A stretch of DNA of 64,000 nt from DASVRZ01 sp038230215 (GTDB taxonomy: Bacteria > Verrucomicrobiota > Verrucomicrobiia > Chthoniobacterales > DASVRZ01): NCBI GenBank assembly GCA_038230215.1, contig JBBRNR010000002.1:248001-312000 (forward strand), given 5' to 3'. The notes beneath the pieces are model-generated. The model was not told where the DNA came from and made no database searches. It worked only from the letters and a program-made list of their open reading frames with translations. Both the position numbers and the translations under genes were made by a program. Positions 61,235 through 64,000 of the stretch are shown piece by piece (position 1 is the stretch's first letter; every line of letters begins with the position of its first letter).

Positions 61235-61608
61235 ATCTGCTGCTCGACACCCACGTCCTGCTTTGGTGGCTCACCGATCCCGCAAGGCTTTCCAAACAGG
61301 CGCACGACGCGATCTCGAGTGGAGGAAATTTGGTTTTCGTCAGTGCTGCCTCCGTTTGGGAAATGACGATCAAATCCGATCTCGGCAAATTGAGAATCCC
61401 GGACGACCTCGCTGAACAAATGCAGAACGAACGCTTCGAAGAGCTCCCCGTCCGGATGGCCGATGCACGATTGGTCTCCACATTACCGGCGCTGCACCGC
61501 GATCCGTTTGATCGAATGCTCGTGGCCCAGGCCAAAAACAGCAGCCTTACACTCGTCACCCAGGATTCGCTGGTTCTCGCCTACGGAGGCAAAATGCTGC
61601 GGGCGTAA
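61231..61608 (+). CDS. VapC-type PIN-domain toxin
   Basis: 125 residues. Acidic active-site residues of the PIN ribonuclease are in order: Asp in NLLLDTHVLLWWL, Glu in SAASVWEMTIKS, Asp in HRDPFDRMLVAQA and Asp in LVTQDSLV. VapC toxins cut tRNA or rRNA. Translationally coupled to the antitoxin gene. The 160 bp after it contain no gene I can support. Confidence 0.92.
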   Translation: MNLLLDTHVLLWWLTDPARLSKQAHDAISSGGNLVFVSAASVWEMTIKSDLGKLRIPDDLAEQMQNERFEELPVRMADARLVSTLPALHRDPFDRMLVAQAKNSSLTLVTQDSLVLAYGGKMLRA

Positions 61609-61769
61609 CGCGCTCGTTCTTCATTCGATTTCCATGGGACTGCAAAGCTCTTGCAGGTCGCCTGCAACTATTGGCTTGTCCCGCTTTGGACAATATTAGC
61701 TTCTGATCATCGACCGATCGCCAAAACACAGGCGGATTGGTTGCCTCCCAAAAGCGTTGCCGACAAGGC

Positions 61770-62486
61770 TTACGGCACCGCTGGCGGCACGGTGACAGGG
61801 GGCGTCACAGTCTGCGGCTCCACTTGCGAACCATGTTCCCGCCGGGGCTGATACTCGATCTTCGCCAGTTCGGGCGTTTTATCCGCATCGCGCGTCGCGC
61901 AGCAATACCAGAAACGCACCCGCAACAACGTCGTTTCCGCCAGATCAAACGCCGTGTCGCGTGCCTGATTCGCCAACTGCCGGTCGCCCGTCGAGGCCTC
62001 ATCGGTTTTCCCCTCGATGATCGCCAGTTGGGCCTTGATCCGCGTCAGCCGCACGTCGGGATAGCGCCACTCGGGTTTCACCAAATTCTTCTCCACAACC
62101 TGGATCGCCTGTTGAGCCAGCTCCACGCAGCGCTCATCGTCGAAGCGCCCGATCTCGCCCTGTTTCCAGAGATAAGTCTCGAAAACTCCGGCGCGCTCCT
62201 CGTCTGCGATCATCTCCTCGTCGATGGCTCCGATGAAGCGATGCCCGCCGCGCAACTGCCGCTCCAACTCCTCATAACCCTTGCGCTTCTTACCCGAGGC
62301 ATCGATCCGGTCGCCCTCCTCCGCACCCGTCTCCGCATCTGCATCGCCCAGATTCGCCAGATCATCGGCCACATCGGCCAGCAAGGCGGGGTAAAGTTTG
62401 AGCGGATCACCCGCAGGGCGTTTGCCATCGACCGTCAGCACGAGTTGTAGGCGACGGGCTAGTTCCGTGGATTGAGCAGTAGGCAT
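61770..62486 (-). CDS. Uncharacterised 238-aa protein downstream of array D
   Basis: Start ATG 62486 is supported by an AGGAG box about 11 bases upstream; the open frame continues upstream through the repeat array but that part is unlikely to be translated. No signal or membrane segment. The body is helical (PALLADVADDLANLGDAD, ERCVELAQQAIQVVEKN) with a basic GKKRKGYEELERQLRGGH stretch. Towards the end ARDTAFDLAETTLLRVRFWY is followed by a Pro/Val tail TPPVTVPPAVP. Layout is similar to the protein at 8572-9318. Function unknown. Confidence 0.72.
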   Translation of the reverse strand: MPTAQSTELARRLQLVLTVDGKRPAGDPLKLYPALLADVADDLANLGDADAETGAEEGDRIDASGKKRKGYEELERQLRGGHRFIGAIDEEMIADEERAGVFETYLWKQGEIGRFDDERCVELAQQAIQVVEKNLVKPEWRYPDVRLTRIKAQLAIIEGKTDEASTGDRQLANQARDTAFDLAETTLLRVRFWYCCATRDADKTPELAKIEYQPRREHGSQVEPQTVTPPVTVPPAVP

Positions 62487-62678
62487 AAATAAGGATCTCC
62501 TAAGAGTTTGGGTATTAAAACAACACGCCGACCGTTCCCGGCCCCATCGACGAAGCCCCGGACAACCGACCTGTGGGGCGATACAAAAAAGAATCCCAAA
62601 TGCTTTGCCAAGCTCAATTTTAACAAAAAACGATTTTCTTCTGATCTTCCCAACCCTTTGAGAACGGCAGCGACGTAT

Positions 62679-62929
62679 GTTCCCACTATCCCCAACCCCT
62701 TGGGCACCATCAAACCGTGCGTTTCGATCACCGCCAGCCCATTGGAAACCTCGAAAACACACGTTCCCGGCACCGCCAACCGGTTGGGAACCTCGGGAAC
62801 ACGCGTTCCGGCCTCCGCCAACCCGTTGGAAACCTCGGGAACACATGTTCCGCCAGTTCCCAACCCTTTCAGCACCCCGAAACACACGTTCCCACCCTCA
62901 CCAACCCTTTGAGAACGGTGGGAACGCCT
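62679..62929. repeat. Array D: 42-bp tandem repeats with nested dyads
   Basis: Units begin with GTTCC or GTTTC at 62679, 62721, 62763, 62805, 62847 and 62888 (spacing 42, 42, 42, 42, 41). A diverged unit precedes 62679. Each unit holds GTTCCCG at the left, a CCAACC-GGTTGG-like palindrome in the middle and CGGGAAC at the right, so it reads as two 21-bp half-units in opposite orientation. The clearest is at 62763. The rest of 62487-63033 shows nothing else I recognise. Confidence 0.85.
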
Positions 62930-63033
62930 AAATTGGCATTTTTCCCCTCCTGTATGCCGCTAAATGCGTCATTAACGAGATTCTGGGGATGTTTCCGCCG
63001 CTGTTCACCGACCTGCTTTTTAACACTTTTCGC

Positions 63034-63297
63034 TTACCCGAAAATGTTGTCGAACTCGTTGTGCGACCCGATCCAAACCCACTCCACAGTGTCGCCCTGC
63101 CGCCTGCCCACCACGCGCAAATCAAGGCTCACCCGGACCGACCAGTAATCCGCATAGCCACCGAGTTTCTTAAATTGCAGCGAATTATGGCTCGCATCCG
63201 TCTTGAATAGGAGAAAAGCACGTCGCGCGGCAACTTGCTGGCGTTTGCCTAATTGCGCATAGGTGTTCCAAAATGCGCGGGTTGTTCGCGAAATCAC
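63034..63297 (-). CDS. RelE/ParE-superfamily toxin-like protein
   Basis: 87 residues: TRAFWNTYAQLGKRQQVAARRAFLLF is the helical hairpin of RelE/HigB-like proteins, SLQFKKLGGYADYWSVRVSLDLRVVG the beta-sheet with conserved basic residues, and VEWVWIGSHNEFDNIF the closing strand. Such toxins cleave mRNA on the ribosome or inhibit gyrase. Overlaps the upstream antitoxin-like gene by ATGA. Confidence 0.82.
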   Translation of the reverse strand: MISRTTRAFWNTYAQLGKRQQVAARRAFLLFKTDASHNSLQFKKLGGYADYWSVRVSLDLRVVGRRQGDTVEWVWIGSHNEFDNIFG

Positions 63298-63548
63298 AGC
63301 CGGGTGAAATCCATCGGTTCGCTACCTTCGGCGAGAGCCTTTTCCATATAAGCCTCCAGCTTTGGCCGCGGCATTGGGTCGTTAATGATTCGCTCCCAAG
63401 CTGCATCACCTTCACCTGGTATTTCTCCAGAGTCGGCAGCCTGTTGTTTCACAAATAAAACGAAATCCAGCACACTGCTTTGCTTATCGAGGGGAAGAGT
63501 GGCGGCTTCCTCAGCGATGCGTAGAGATAGATCAGCGATAGTTGGCAT
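63294..63548 (-). CDS. Antitoxin-like partner of the RelE-type toxin
   Basis: 84 residues from ATG 63548; the frame is open further upstream but lacks a sensible start. LRIAEEAATLPLDKQSSVLDFVLFVKQQ resembles the short DUF2281-type antitoxins, in which a helix precedes an F-x-x-F/Y-L-K motif. The remainder (AWERIINDPMPRPKLEAYMEKAL) is helical and acidic, suited to toxin wrapping. Placed first in a toxin-antitoxin order with ATGA overlap. Confidence 0.75.
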   Translation of the reverse strand: MPTIADLSLRIAEEAATLPLDKQSSVLDFVLFVKQQAADSGEIPGEGDAAWERIINDPMPRPKLEAYMEKALAEGSEPMDFTRL

Positions 63549-63664
63549 GGGTTGAAAGTTAAGACCGAGAGCGGCATTTGTCGAAACGCATCTCAGCGCG
63601 CGCAAAAAAGGGGCATATCCAATCGCGTAGTTTGGCACTTTCACACAAATGGAGTAATCCATTC

Positions 63665-64000
63665 TTAACTTTCGACCTTTTGCAGTTCCGACTCTATCTC
63701 CCCGAATCCTAGTTCCAGCATTCCATCGATTATATTTAGACAACGGGTCTTCACGGCCTCATCACGGGTTTGCTCGTAAAGCCGCGCTATGAGAGACGGG
63801 AGTCGATAGGTCCAACGACGGGCATCAACATGCTCCGTTCCAGCGTATGCCCGTTGATCAGCAATCAGGCGTTCGGGAAGTGCACACACAACTTCAGGGA
63901 GTTTTAAGACTGATTCTTCAAGAGCCCTAATCAGACTATCGGTGTTCTCTAAACATGCTTGGCTGTTGATAAACACCTGCATGAGGTCCTCTTCTTTGAG
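63665..64000 (-). CDS. C-terminus of a larger protein (enters from right edge)
   Basis: The reading frame is open to the window edge (LKEEDLM precedes the ATG at 63982), so this is probably the last 111 residues or more of a larger protein, not a 105-aa gene. It is helical with SLIRALEESVLKLPEVVC, SLIARLYEQTRDEAVKTRCL and NIIDGMLELGFGEIE. From memory, endings with RLYxQTxDxxxRxRxLDxID occur at the C-termini of large helical-repeat ATPase/STAND-like proteins, some in defence loci; unverified. Confidence 0.6.
   Translation of the reverse strand, partial: LKEEDLMQVFINSQACLENTDSLIRALEESVLKLPEVVCALPERLIADQRAYAGTEHVDARRWTYRLPSLIARLYEQTRDEAVKTRCLNIIDGMLELGFGEIESELQKVES

Noticed and set aside
61770..62885. 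371-residue frame joining array D to the gene at 62486
   Set aside because: A good AGGAG ribosome-binding site precedes the ATG at 62486, and the upstream part is only translated repeat.

Overview
The window looks like chromosome of a GC-rich, Gram-negative bacterium, most likely a member of the Verrucomicrobiota (Spartobacteria/Chthoniobacter-like). This is inference from gene content: an outer-membrane LpxR homologue and a FadL-type porin, an autotransporter-associated beta-strand repeat protein, GldAFG-type ABC genes in a cluster with a DUF4340 protein, and a Chlamydia-like ribonucleotide reductase R2 that lacks the radical tyrosine. No rRNA, tRNA, CRISPR array or transposase gene was seen.

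Layout. 0-8 kb: the start of a PAS protein, two dipeptide-type ABC permeases, then a five-gene minus-strand operon (ABC ATPase, ABC-2 permease, GldG-like, DUF4340, mutarotase). 8-18 kb: an orphan helical protein behind a 42-bp repeat array, a frameshifted autotransporter-repeat protein, an HtrA protease divergent from sucA-sucB, and a 121-aa orphan behind an AT-rich array with 21-bp period. 18-25.8 kb: housekeeping genes (rfaE2-type adenylyltransferase, purN, PII, uppP, phoU, recR, galE) and small envelope proteins. 26-32 kb: an AddB/AddA-like helicase-nuclease pair. 32-44 kb: tgt, hpf, a DoxX/DCC pair, ribD, DUF4126, larB, NDH-2, speA, lpxR, a DJ-1/PfpI protein. 44-49 kb: an accessory zone with REP-like hairpins, a REPIN, a MITE-like element, a 21-bp array, a DUF2442 pair, HicBA and an orphan gene of lower GC. 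49-60.8 kb: nrdB-dcd-nrdA (class Ic-like) opposite a large ABCG transporter, FadL, FHA protein, carA. 61-64 kb: VapBC, another orphan behind a 42-bp array, a RelE-like toxin pair, and the C-terminus of a larger protein leaving the window.

The most unusual signal is a set of five unrelated-looking intergenic arrays (about 8260-8515, 17364-17783, 37291-37642, 46061-46292, 62679-62929). All have a period of 21 bp or 42 bp, that is exactly two or four turns of B-DNA. Their units diverge in sequence but hold their phase and often show dyad symmetry. Three of the five sit directly upstream of, and in the same direction as, a small uncharacterised gene (8572, 17869, 62486). This recurring array-plus-orphan-gene arrangement fits no feature class I know and is my main candidate for an undescribed system.

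Two regulatory or enzymatic observations are also well supported. NrdB carries Leu153 where the radical tyrosine should be and Glu115 at the first metal ligand, as in class Ic enzymes. The nrdB upstream region holds two NrdR-box-like 16-mers with centres 32 bp apart.
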